Positions 20,711 to 29,794 of a stretch of DNA of 64,000 nt are shown piece by piece. The position numbers were made by a program, and so were the translations under genes. The DNA comes from Niebla homalea. Its lineage: Eukaryota > Ascomycota > Lecanoromycetes > Lecanorales > Ramalinaceae. The stretch covers positions 1,116,001-1,180,000 of the forward strand of contig JAHGAU010000016.1 of the NCBI GenBank assembly GCA_019925105.1, in the 5' to 3' direction. Each line of letters starts with the position of its first letter. Position 1 is the stretch's first letter. A model generated the notes under the pieces. That model was not told the origin of the DNA. It was given only the letters and a program-made list of their open reading frames with translations, and searched no databases.

Positions 20711-21088
20711 TCAGATCCCCTCCGCTGGGGAAGGGAGCTCCTGCGTCAATGTCTGTAGTTGCACCTCCATCTGATTAATGCGCTCGTCCAGACGAGAGAC
20801 CCACACCCCCAAACTCTTCACCCATGCCTGCGTCTCTTCAATGTCGTCCTGCGGATCTTGAGCTTTGGGCTTGCTTTGGGAGAAAAGCTGCTGTTGTTCG
20901 AGCTGTGTTTTGGTAATTTTGTCGATCAGAGACAGCAAGCTGAATGCCTTCCGGAGAGCAGGTGATTGTTCAGCAGGATTTTCCGCGACTTGCTTGAAAT
21001 AGGAGGCCGCGCTCGCGGCGAGTCGAGATTTGGCCTTTTCGAGTGATTCGGTCACTGTTGCGAAGGTTTGGGGAGTCTGTTCAGGCAT
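20711..21088 (-). CDS. Small coiled-coil protein, possible distant relative of the helical family
   Basis: Single-exon frame of 125 residues starting MPEQTPQTFATVTESLEKAK. It is highly helical: AKSRLAASAASYFKQVAEN, then ALRKAFSLLSLIDKITKTQL, a charged linker, and WVKSLGVWVSRLDERINQME with heptad spacing. The order 'helix with AxxF, then a leucine-rich helix ending in KxQ' recalls the N-terminal part of member D, but the two C-terminal blocks are missing: the frame ends at TGA 20711-20713, and no spliced continuation is visible despite a GTATGT just beyond. It could be a real short gene or a truncated family member. No known domain recognised. Confidence 0.5.
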   Translation of the reverse strand: MPEQTPQTFATVTESLEKAKSRLAASAASYFKQVAENPAEQSPALRKAFSLLSLIDKITKTQLEQQQLFSQSKPKAQDPQDDIEETQAWVKSLGVWVSRLDERINQMEVQLQTLTQELPSPAEGI

Positions 21089-21494
21089 CTTGATGGGTTT
21101 GAATGAACGTGGAATGTTGGTAGCAGAGGAGTTGACGTAGTTGGCTATGAAGAGGAGAGTAAGAAGCTTTCAGTTTGAGAAGGCAATTTGTGTGCGACTC
21201 GTATGGGTACGGAAGATGACGCTGCACGTGATGTAGATTCACAAGATCGACGCTGATAGGCTACAGGGACAGACTGATTGGCTATTACGGCTTCTAGAAA
21301 CGTCCAATCACAGCACGAGTGATCATTGATCAAGTCTCCAGAGCACGCTCTGAACGCATTGCTCTGACATGAGACTGATGGGAGGCGACTGGTCATTAAT
21401 CGAACCTGCATAAAACTACTATTAATGTCCATATCCCATCTCGCTGGATTTGCATTTTCCTCCCTCTGCATTACCCCCGTATGAAATCCGCATA
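21089..21494. other. Intergenic
   Basis: About 400 bases between the small coiled-coil gene and the decayed family copy; nothing recognised. Confidence 0.5.
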
Positions 21495-22135
21495 TCAAGG
21501 CTGCAACTCCTTGACAAGCCTTTTGACGTTCTCAGCACCGTTGAGGTCACAGGATTATCCTTGTTCGATGTAGGCGCCAGCTCCTCAAAAGAAATTCAAA
21601 GCCCCCGAACAGTTTTCGAGAATAGCATCTTTAAGATGTCAGTATTCTCAGAAAACAAGCAACCTAGGGGAAAAAGGGGTTACCACTCATCTGCCTCAGC
21701 TTCATTTCTATTGATGGAAAGACTGACCCAGGAAGACCATGCCCGTTGCGCAAAGGTGATAGCAGATCATCCAGAAGATTGAGGCGTCACAGTTTCCTTC
21801 CAATTGTCGAGGATCTCGAGCAACTTTGATGCGAGAATTTTCAATATACGCACTTGACACATCGCTGGACGTTGCACGCTGGGTGAAGCTCACTAACAAT
21901 AGCTTCGAGCCATTTGACTCATGTCTCCACCCTTTTGGCCTTTTCCTGCATCTCGTGCTCTTGTGCCGACGCCTGACCGTTCAAATGCTGTAGTCGCTCT
22001 TATGTCTTCGCCACTCTCTCGATCAAGTCCAGTGTCTTTGAATATAACGCAGAGCGTTTATACAGCAGAGCAATCGCTCTTGAACAAGCTGCTATATATT
22101 GGCCTACAGGGAAAAGCGACACCTCGCTGCGGCTG
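21495..22135 (-). pseudogene. Decayed fifth member of the helical family
   Basis: On the minus strand the two family blocks can still be read. Block 1 is RLNLLDDLLSPLRNGHG followed by VFPSIEMKLRQMS (about 21790-21684), ending at a phase-1 GTAACC donor in the same place as the phase-1 donors of members A-D. Just before it, GRKL and an in-frame TGA interrupt the match to ARKLN of member A. Block 2 reads FEELAPTSNKDNP, then needs a frame change, then SCDLNGAENVKRLVKEL before its stop (21554-21495), close to FCYFIGAKNLARRL of member D. Further upstream a helical stretch (SKTLDLIERVAKT, then ERLQHLNGQASAQEHEMQE after a stop) looks like the N-terminal helix. With several stops and a frameshift this copy is dead. 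Boundaries are approximate. Confidence 0.55.
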
Positions 22136-23539
22136 AGGTCACTAAAGCATGGTTGCGAGTCATTTGTATCATGGTTGACGAGCGTCCTTTGCCTGCACCA
22201 CAATCCATCCGTGTTCTTCATGATTCATCCTTCCCTAAAGCATCTATTTGTACAAGGATCTGCACTGGAAGGACATCAATTTTGTATCTGCATTTTAAAA
22301 TATGCCATGCTGGGCTGATTAGATCAGAGGTGGGGCAATCCCCGATCATTACCATCGTCGTGTCGTCGTGATGAAAGAACGATAAGGATTGGTAAGGAAC
22401 CTCCAGTTTATGCCAAGGAATCCCTGGTTCAATGCTGAAGCTCTTGAGTTTCCCAAACGGGTTTAGTTGGGGAAGTCTTCAGGCTGGTGCTCTTCGTCAA
22501 CGTATATGAATAAGAGCAGCCGAGATGGCAATGCAAGCCTCTTGAATAGATTTTGGATCCTTGTTTAGATTATCAATCACTTTTAGAGATTGCATCAGTC
22601 ACTTCTGTCTATTGTATCTTGCTACGGCTGCGGTGAACAGTACCGAATGCAGGCTAGGTCTTACCTTGCAATTTGACCTTGCCATTTGACCTTGCCATTT
22701 GACCTTGCCATTTGACCATGCCATTGATGGAATCTTGACGTAACAGCCTACTTCTATCTTCGAGGTCTCAAAGGCTCACCGAGTCGATGGAACTCAGATT
22801 TGTGCCTATTGGATTACTTCAAAGTGACATGGTTTCATGCGTTTCATGCGCCACACCCGAGTGCCCCGAGCGTCCCAAGCGATCCCTGTGGCGATCTCGC
22901 TTGGCAGCTCCACCCTCAGCTCCTTTAATTTCGATCACCTTTTTGGTATGACGAGAGCATTTGTCTGTCGTCCATCTCTCGTATTGAACGAATTTTGCTA
23001 TTAGTCATCGACGTGACATCGACCGTTTGATCCATAGACCGTATTTTGGTCGTCACGACTGATCACCTCACCTTCTCGAGCGGGTATTCCGAACAGCCGT
23101 GTAAACAATCTGACAGGCAAATACGAGCTGGGAATCTGGAATGGCTCAAGAGAGTAGAAACTACTTGAAACGGTGCCATTTCTCGTGCATTGTTTGTGAT
23201 AGGACAAAATGCACATGTGATGGGCTCACGTTTCCGAACATGCCGGCTAAAAGGGTGGGGAAATGGGAAATGGCGGGCCGAAGCTCGTATAAGAGTAAAC
23301 AAGCTGCACGATGATGAAATAATATGCGAGATCCCCTTGATGAGAGAAGCTGCAATCCACCTTTTATTTCTACTTGCCAAGCCCATCCACATAAGGAAAT
23401 TGCGAATACTTAAGATTTCTTCCTCATCCACCTTCTCCATCATCACAACAACCCTTCCTCTTCCATTGCATAATTTCCGTCTCGTACCTACAACACCTTC
23501 GCAATTCTGATCTCTTTCACCACCTTCAAAACAGCAGCC
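22136..23539. other. Intergenic and promoter region of the secreted-protein gene
   Basis: No supported gene. It holds the 13-bp tandem repeat at 22664-22727. The last 150 bases before 23540 are CT/CA-rich, as is common in fungal 5' leaders. Confidence 0.5.
22664..22727. repeat. 13-bp tandem repeat, about 5 units
   Basis: Successive copies of CCTTGCCATTTGA: a first variant unit (22664), three perfect units (22677-22715) and a shortened variant last unit (CCATGCCATTGA). No gene overlaps; a simple minisatellite. Confidence 0.85.
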
Positions 23540-24476
23540 ATGCATTTCTCATTCCTTGCTGCTGCTTCTTCCCTCGGCCTGCTCACCCTCGTGGCAGCAG
23601 CACCAGCTCCTCAGGCAACCACGCCACCCACCACCGTCCCACCTCCCAATAGGTACTACCTCCAGACCAAAGTCATCAACGGCGGCGACAAGACAAAGGA
23701 TGGCTTCTACGTCACGCCCTATCACACCGGTACCACCCTTCCCCCCATCTTCTCCCCACTACATCATACTCCCCCCCTAACCCATCCCCCCCATTCCTCC
23801 ACTCCCATCCACCTCGCCAACCCTTATCCCAACACACCTCTAACCCCTCCCCACCACACAGGCGCCGGCTTAGACGACATCGTCCTCGAACCCACCACCG
23901 CCGACGCCGCCATCGGCCTCCTGAACGGCACCTACCAGCAGTTCGACTTCAACACCACCTTCCCCTGGTCCATGGCCATGGGCGGCGACGACAACTACGC
24001 CGCCTGGGAGCTCGCGCGCATCAACGTCGGCCACAGCCAGGACGGGTTCTACTTCAACGCCACGGGCCTGCAGTGGGCGTACGATGAGGATGGGTTTGAT
24101 GGCTGGTTGGGTATGTTTTTTGTGGGGAGCTTTTTCTTGCCTGCACTGCGTGGCTGCGAGGGGGGGAGCGGTCGCTCGCTTTTGTGTTTCTTTTTTCCTT
24201 TTTTTTTCCCTTCTTTTTTTTCCGGGGAGGTCTGTTGTGGTGATCAGGGTGGGAGTGGGCCAAAAGATGGGTGTCTCGGGAAGCGAGCGGCGTGCGATGT
24301 GTTGAGTGTTGAGTGCTGAGTATTCTGTGAATGGATGGATGGGCTAATCTGTGCCGGTCGTTGCAGCATGCGATTGGTGGCACGGCATGCCCCAGCTCTT
24401 CTGGAAGTACAACTACTACGACTACCCGCTCCCCTGCAGCTGCACCCAGGTGCAGCTCTACCCCGTCGCTGTTTAG
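23540..24476 (+). CDS. Small secreted protein
   Basis: A 182-residue protein from three exons: 23540-23729, 23862-24110 and 24367-24476, both introns phase 1 (GTACCA...ACAG, 132 nt; GTATGT...GCAG, 256 nt with long T/C tracts). The N-terminal signal peptide is MHFSFLAAASSLGLLTLVAA with cleavage expected near AAPAPQ. The mature part has a Pro/Thr-rich start, then RYYLQTKVINGG, DGFYVTPYHTGAGLDD and LNGTYQQFDFN (N-glycosylation sites NGT, NTT, NAT), and ends in a Cys-containing motif ACDWWHGMPQLFW and PLPCSCTQVQLYPV. This pattern resembles a family of small secreted ascomycete proteins of unknown function (the DUF7907 type, from memory, not checked). Three cysteines lie in the last exon. No catalytic motif; likely an extracellular or cell-wall protein. 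Confidence 0.8.
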
Positions 24477-25071
24477 GCGCTATTGAGGGAGGCGGACCCC
24501 GATCTGAGACGAGGGTGAATGAGTGGCCGTGGAGGAGGGGCAGGTGTGGACAAAGTAGAGGAATGGGAGAGCGGAGATCGAAATTACACTTGCATTGCGT
24601 GGCTCGGAGGGGTGTGGAGTGAGAGCATAAGCGTTGTATACTATCATTAATCAGGCAACAGCATGGAGGAGAATGTGCTTAGGAAGCTGAAGGTGCTGTT
24701 TGTACTTGTAATAATCATAGCTTACATCGCATGCATCAGAGCGCAAAGAAATAGGTCAGAGCGCACCGCTTCTTGACATTCAAACACTACGAGTCCTATC
24801 ATTCGCGCTCTGATCGCACCCCAAAAGTCACCCCTCAGTCCGTGCCTTCGCTCTCTCAAGCGCTTCATTTTCGATCAATCAAATGAAGCCTGTCCGGCTT
24901 GCGTGCTTCCGTTTCACCTCACCTATCTCCGGCTCGACCATTCAGAGTAAAGCCGTCGCACAGGAATGCGACGCAAACTGACTTTGTTTAGTCGTACCGA
25001 CTTGAACCGTCCCCATACTCAAGGACCGATAGCCTCTTTCCCCTAGTTGATCTATCCGTTTCATTCCCAAT
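24477..25071. other. Intergenic between convergent genes
   Basis: About 600 bases of 3' flanking sequence for the rightward secreted-protein gene and the leftward F-box-like gene. Nothing recognised. Confidence 0.6.
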
Positions 25072-25770
25072 CTACACCTCCTCATGCGTCATCCACTCCA
25101 CCTCCGCATCGCTGAACCGCCAGCACGCCAGCACCAAATTCACTCTATCCCCTGGCTTCAACAATTTCCTCCCCGGGTTGGAACTGCCCCTCCGCCCCTC
25201 TCTCGCCTCCAACACCATCTCCTGGATCTCCCTGGGTAATCTCTGGAACCCGCCACGCAGCCGGGAGCGGACATCGGTGAAACTGTCGTGCCAGAAGGAT
25301 TCCCGGCTGGGGGACAAACGGTGAAGGATCGGAGGTCGCATTTGGCGGGGGATAAAGGCTTCGCATACATGAGTGTGGTTGCTGGTGGTATTACCTTCGC
25401 GCATGCCGCTGGTGTCGGCGCATCGACAGCCCCGATGGTAGACTTCGGGGTTCTCGGACGTGGCGTGCTGGTAGGTGTCGAAGAAGCCCATGCGCGGCCA
25501 GATGAGGATCTGCTTGAGGCGGAGCGTGGGGAAGGAGGGAGCGATCCCGTGACGGCGGAGTAAGTGCCATAGGCTCGGGATGAGGGCGGGGTACTCGTCC
25601 ACGGTGAGGCGGTCGATTATGTTGAGGAGGATTTCGGGCGGGAGCTGGTAGATGGGCAGGGATGACAGAGAGAGTAGAGAAAGAGAGGCGCTGAGGCGGT
25701 CGTCGGCGGTTTCCAAGGGAGGGCGACGTTGTGGGCGGTGGTGCGGGGCGTGCGGGTGGTGAGGGTTCAT
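25072..25770 (-). CDS. F-box-like protein whose ATG overlaps the upstream stop codon
   Basis: Single exon, 232 residues. After a low-complexity His/Pro/Arg N-terminus comes an F-box-like helix pair, YQLPPEILLNIIDRLTVDEY (about 41-60), followed by a region with RMGFFDTYQ, CRCADTSGM and a C-terminal part RLPREIQEMVLEAREG. F-box proteins are adaptors of SCF ubiquitin ligases; the remainder gives no clue to a target. Its ATG (25770-25768) overlaps the stop codon of the upstream same-strand gene in an ATGA arrangement, which is unusual for a fungal nuclear gene. No other ATG lies before the F-box, so either a dicistronic message is used, or transcription starts inside the upstream gene's last exon. 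Confidence 0.65.
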   Translation of the reverse strand: MNPHHPHAPHHRPQRRPPLETADDRLSASLSLLSLSSLPIYQLPPEILLNIIDRLTVDEYPALIPSLWHLLRRHGIAPSFPTLRLKQILIWPRMGFFDTYQHATSENPEVYHRGCRCADTSGMREGNTTSNHTHVCEAFIPRQMRPPILHRLSPSRESFWHDSFTDVRSRLRGGFQRLPREIQEMVLEAREGRRGSSNPGRKLLKPGDRVNLVLACWRFSDAEVEWMTHEEV

Positions 25771-26698
25771 TGTTGGTATTGGGAGGCTTTGGGTGAGCTG
25801 AGCAGGGAAGGGAGAGTGGTGGCGATGATGCGGGAGATGGGAATGGCGAGTAGGGTGATGAGGACGAGGTAGAGAAGGGTGGGGAGAAGGGTGTGCGGGA
25901 TGAGGTTGAAGTGATAGGGGTCAAGTACTGGATTTGGTTAGCATTAGGAAAAGGAGAGGAACGAAGACGAGATATTGAAAAAGGAATGAAGATGGGATGG
26001 TGAATGGGGAACAGAGCATACTGATATCGACCGTCACATCAGGCACATTTTGCATCAATGTGCGATTGGAAGAGAAATAGGCTGCCTTGGTGAAGATTTG
26101 GACGAAGAGCTGAGAAGTTGGAGGTGTGGATGTTGGGCGCGTCGGTACTGAGGCCTGGCCAGCCTTTTGTACAGAGGAGGAATATTTGGTCAGAGATTGA
26201 GTGAAATGCGGATTGGCGAGCAGGGAATCCGGTGTGTGTGTTTTGATGATGAAGTCGGTTGGTTGCTGGAACCAGCCTTAGCGTACAATATCCACGAAAG
26301 GAAGTTTGAGGAAGGTTTGATAGAGAAATCATCTCGTCCATAATAAAACTATTTTTCCAACGGACGGGAAAGCCAGACAACCACAAACAGGAGACAGCAT
26401 GAACACTTACCGTGGCAGGCCAGCAGATTCTGAGCTCGTGACGTTGATTGGGTCGTAAACCGTCAACAAGATACCAAGACTCCAGGCCTAGAGGTAGTGC
26501 ATCTGTTGGAAAGGATGCTGAGAGTGTGCGACGAAGGGTAGGAGATATTGGAGTGAGTTGCTCGATGTATGATATGGGTAGTTGCCCGAGATCATCCCCA
26601 GATCTGGGATATTCAGGAGCTCTGAAAATGATCTTCTCTACATTCGCAACTGCTGGAAAAGTCCAGGCGAGAAGGGCAAGTAAAGCAACTATGAGCAT
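25767..26698 (-). CDS. Secretory-pathway membrane protein of unknown function
   Basis: A 230-residue protein from exons 26698-26411, 26265-26022 and 25927-25767 (introns phase 0 and phase 1; GTAAGT...CCAG and GTATGC...CCAG with CTAAC branch site). A signal peptide, MLIVALLALLAWTFPAVANV, is followed by a luminal domain beginning KIIFRAPE, with LRPNQRHELRICWPATQPTD across the first splice and N-glycosylation site SNRT. Near the C-terminus LDPYHFNLIPHTLLP leads into one hydrophobic helix (TLLYLVLITLLAIPISRII) and a short tail. The topology suggests a type I membrane protein of the ER or Golgi. The pattern is familiar from conserved but uncharacterised ascomycete proteins; I cannot name it. Its TGA overlaps the ATG of the next gene. 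Confidence 0.75.
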
Positions 26699-27209
26699 GA
26701 TGATGTTGGGAAGGCTGCTTTGCCTAGAAGGATCCTTGATCCATATGCTCCCATTTTACAGAGAACACGGACTGTAGTAGAAGAAGAGGAGGGGGATCAG
26801 TAGGTTGTTGTTGTTGTTGAGTCTACACTGCCTTTTATAATTTTTATCTTTCCATTTAGCCTGACATGTATTTCCAAATTCCGTCAAGCCTCACGGACCA
26901 CCGTTTTGACCGATCTCCGGTTCTTGGCGGTTGGAGAGGTACCTGTTCTACGGCTGATAAACCCACCACGGGTAGTCCCAAAGAGGTTAGGTACTGTTGA
27001 CCGCCAGGTCCAAACCGGGAAGGCGCATGTGTGTTTTGCGTGCAGGTCAACATCGGAAACAATCAACATCCCACAATTCCACAAATCTCCATCCCTCTTA
27101 CCCTGCATCACGCTACCACCCACCTCAATCGAACTACTGTCGGTGATAGCAAGCAGTCTCTCTTGCACAGCAAAGCATTCGTCTGTGCCTTTCCTGAATC
27201 CTCGGCAAG
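26699..27209. promoter_or_regulatory. Divergent promoter region upstream of alpha-tubulin
   Basis: About 510 bp between the start codons of the leftward membrane-protein gene and the rightward alpha-tubulin gene. It contains a TTG microsatellite-like run near 26805 and a CT/CA-rich stretch before the tubulin ATG. No specific operator recognised. Confidence 0.5.
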
Positions 27210-28980
27210 ATGAGAGAAGTCATTAGTTTGAACGGTAAGACTCGACTCGACTCGACGCGCCGAGTCCATCTCCGACGCATCCCTACGCATTACCCTGCAT
27301 ATATGAGCCGACACTGATCATCGTGACTTTGCAGTGGGCCAGGCTGGCTGCCAGATCGCCAATTCCTGCTGGGAGGTGAGCTCTCTACCGCGTCGCAACA
27401 GTCACTCAAGGTTAAGTCGGGTGGGGCAAGATGCTGATTGACAACACAGCTGTATTGCTTGGAACACGGCATTCAGGTAAGCCAACCCTATCGCTCTTAA
27501 AGGTCCTGTAGTCTCTGCTTGAACTCACTGCTGACTTCTGTACTTCTCACAGCCCGATGGATACTTGACGGAAGAGCGCAAAGTGGCAGATCCCGATCAA
27601 GGCTTCAGCACCTTCTTTTCCGAGACGGGTACACCATGCTCAACTCCCTCCTGAGCAAGAGCAACGCTGATAAGATCCTTGACAACAGGCCAAGGAAAAT
27701 ATGTCCCAAGGACAATCTATGCTGATCTCGAACCCAACGTCGTCGACGAGGTCCGCACTGGCACCTACCGTGCCCTCTTCCACCCTGAGCAGATGATCAC
27801 AGGGAAGGAAGATGCCTCCAACAACTACGCCCGTGGCCACTACACGGTTGGAAAAGAGTTGATCGATCAGGTCTTGGACAAAGTCCGCACCGTTGCCGAC
27901 AACTGCTCCGGCCTGCAAGGCTTCTTGGTCTTTCACTCATTCGGTGGTGGGACTGGATCCGGCTTCGGCGCCCTGCTCATGGAGCGTCTGTCGGTCGACT
28001 ATGGCAAGAAGTGCAAGTTGGAATTCTGCGTCTACCCGGCTCCTCAGGTTGCCACCGCCGTCGTTGAGCCGTACAACTCCATCTTGACCACCCACACCAC
28101 TCTTGAACACTCCGACTGCAGCTTCATGGTCGACAACGAGGCCATCTATGACATCTGCCGTCGCAACCTGAACATTGAGCGCCCCAACTACGAGAACCTG
28201 AACCGTCTCATTGCTCAAGGTATGTGGGCTTCCCCAGAGATGAGGTTTGGATAACTTGCTGAGTGCCTTGCGTAGTCGTCTCTTCCATCACCGCTTCTCT
28301 TCGTTTCGACGGGTCCCTCAATGTCGACCTGAACGAGTTCCAGACCAACCTTGTACCATATCCCCGCATTCACTTCCCTCTTGTTGCCTACGCTCCCGTC
28401 GTCTCCGCTGCCAAGGCCTCGCACGAAGCCAACTCAGTCTCGGAGATCTCGAGCTCTTGCTTCGAGCCCCACAACCAGATGGTCAAGTGTGATCCTCGCA
28501 ATGGCAAATATATGGCGACATGCTTGCTGTACCGTGGTGACGTCGTTCCCAAGGAGGTCCACGGAGCAGTTGCGCATCTCAAGACGAAGCGAACGATCCA
28601 GTTCGTCGACTGGTGCCCGACTGGCTTCAAGATTGGTATCTGCTACCAGCCACCACAGATGGTCCCCAACGGCGATCTTGCCAAAGTCAACCGGGCGGTG
28701 TAAGTAACAGGAAGGTGAATCTGCCTTGTACGGAAGCTGACAAAGTCATAGTTGCATGCTTTCCAACACAACTGCCATTGCCGAGGCATGGTCTGCACTG
28801 TCACACAAATTCGACCTCATGTACTCGAAGCGCGCTTTCGTGCACTGGTATGTTGGTGAGGGTATGGAGGAAGGTGAATTCTCCGAGGCTCGCGAAGATT
28901 TGGCGGCCCTTGAACGAGACTACGAGGAAGTGGCTACGGACTCTGCTGAGGGTGAGGAGGGTGCGGAGGCGGAGTACTAG
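27210..28980 (+). CDS. Alpha-tubulin
   Basis: GTP-binding subunit of microtubules. Seven exons: 27210-27234, 27335-27375, 27450-27476, 27553-27628, 27689-28219, 28276-28699 and 28752-28980, giving 450 residues, the normal length. The N-terminus [20 protein letters not shown] carries the autoregulatory start and the first nucleotide loop; the tubulin signature GGGTGSGFG binds phosphates; [15 protein letters not shown] and HYTVGKEL motifs are in place as [11 protein letters not shown] and [11 protein letters not shown]; the T7/H8 catalytic Glu region is [20 protein letters not shown]. The C-terminus is acidic and ends EAEY with the terminal tyrosine used in detyrosination. The cluster of short exons at the 5' end is typical for fungal tubulin genes. 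Most ascomycetes have two alpha-tubulins; I cannot say which this is. Confidence 0.97.
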
Positions 28981-29794
28981 AGGAAAGACTTTCTGGTGCC
29001 TGCCTCCGGTGGTCTCCTCGATACCCCCAATTCTCACGCGCCATGATGTTTTAGGTCACCAACAGATGGCACTCTGTGGCTGGTGTTGTGTGTTTCCACA
29101 GATTGAGTCAGTCGTGTGTTCAAATCATTGAATAATGCCAGCGAAATTGTTGTTCGATATTTCTATTGAAAGCGGCACCCCAGTGATTGACAGAAGCAGA
29201 ACATGCGATGCAGATGACTTGAATGCAGACAACGGAGGATGGGACACATAAGCAAGCGATGGTAGATTGATCAACATGCACAATTTTCACCCATAATTAC
29301 GTTGATATTCTCTGCAAGTCTTTCTTCCATGGCTACTGCTGTAGTGAGACTGTTACTCTATCTGCTCTGCCAAACTTACTCATCGTATTCGCAAAGCCGG
29401 AAAATAGTTTGACCGAGGCCAAATCTGGGGGGCAACGCGAAGCTCCAATTTCCAAATCGTCATTCCAATACAAAATCAACTCCATATCCTCACTCCATTG
29501 CATCTCCAAGCCTTAGCCGTTTCACTATTCCGGATAATGTTTAATCCTTGCGCAGCTTGAGCTGCAGCATTCAATCTACCTACACAAGGCCTCCCCATTG
29601 ACCCCGCGAAAAGGTGACAGCAGCAGGTAGCCACTTGCTGCATGTCCAACGACTCCCTACCTTCTCTACCTTCTCTACCTTCTCTACCTTCTCTACCTTC
29701 TCTACCTTCTCTACCTTCTCTACCTTCTCTCCTATCCATACCAGATTTCGTGGCTTCAGTACCGGGGACTTCTGGTAGACCACCCTAAACCACC
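28981..29794. other. Intergenic with a 9-bp minisatellite before the Ede1-type gene
   Basis: 3' flank of alpha-tubulin and 5' flank of the endocytic scaffold gene. Apart from the tandem repeat at 29657-29728 nothing is recognised. Confidence 0.6.
29657..29728. repeat. 9-bp tandem repeat, 8 perfect units
   Basis: Eight perfect copies of CTACCTTCT, ending about 65 bp before the ATG of the Ede1-type gene. It is therefore probably part of its 5' leader or core promoter, where a pyrimidine-rich tract is usual. Perfect units suggest a length-variable locus. Confidence 0.9.

Noticed and set aside
23063..23545. Minus-strand frame of 160 residues upstream of the secreted protein
   Set aside because: No recognisable content; it overlaps the likely promoter and leader of the secreted-protein gene.
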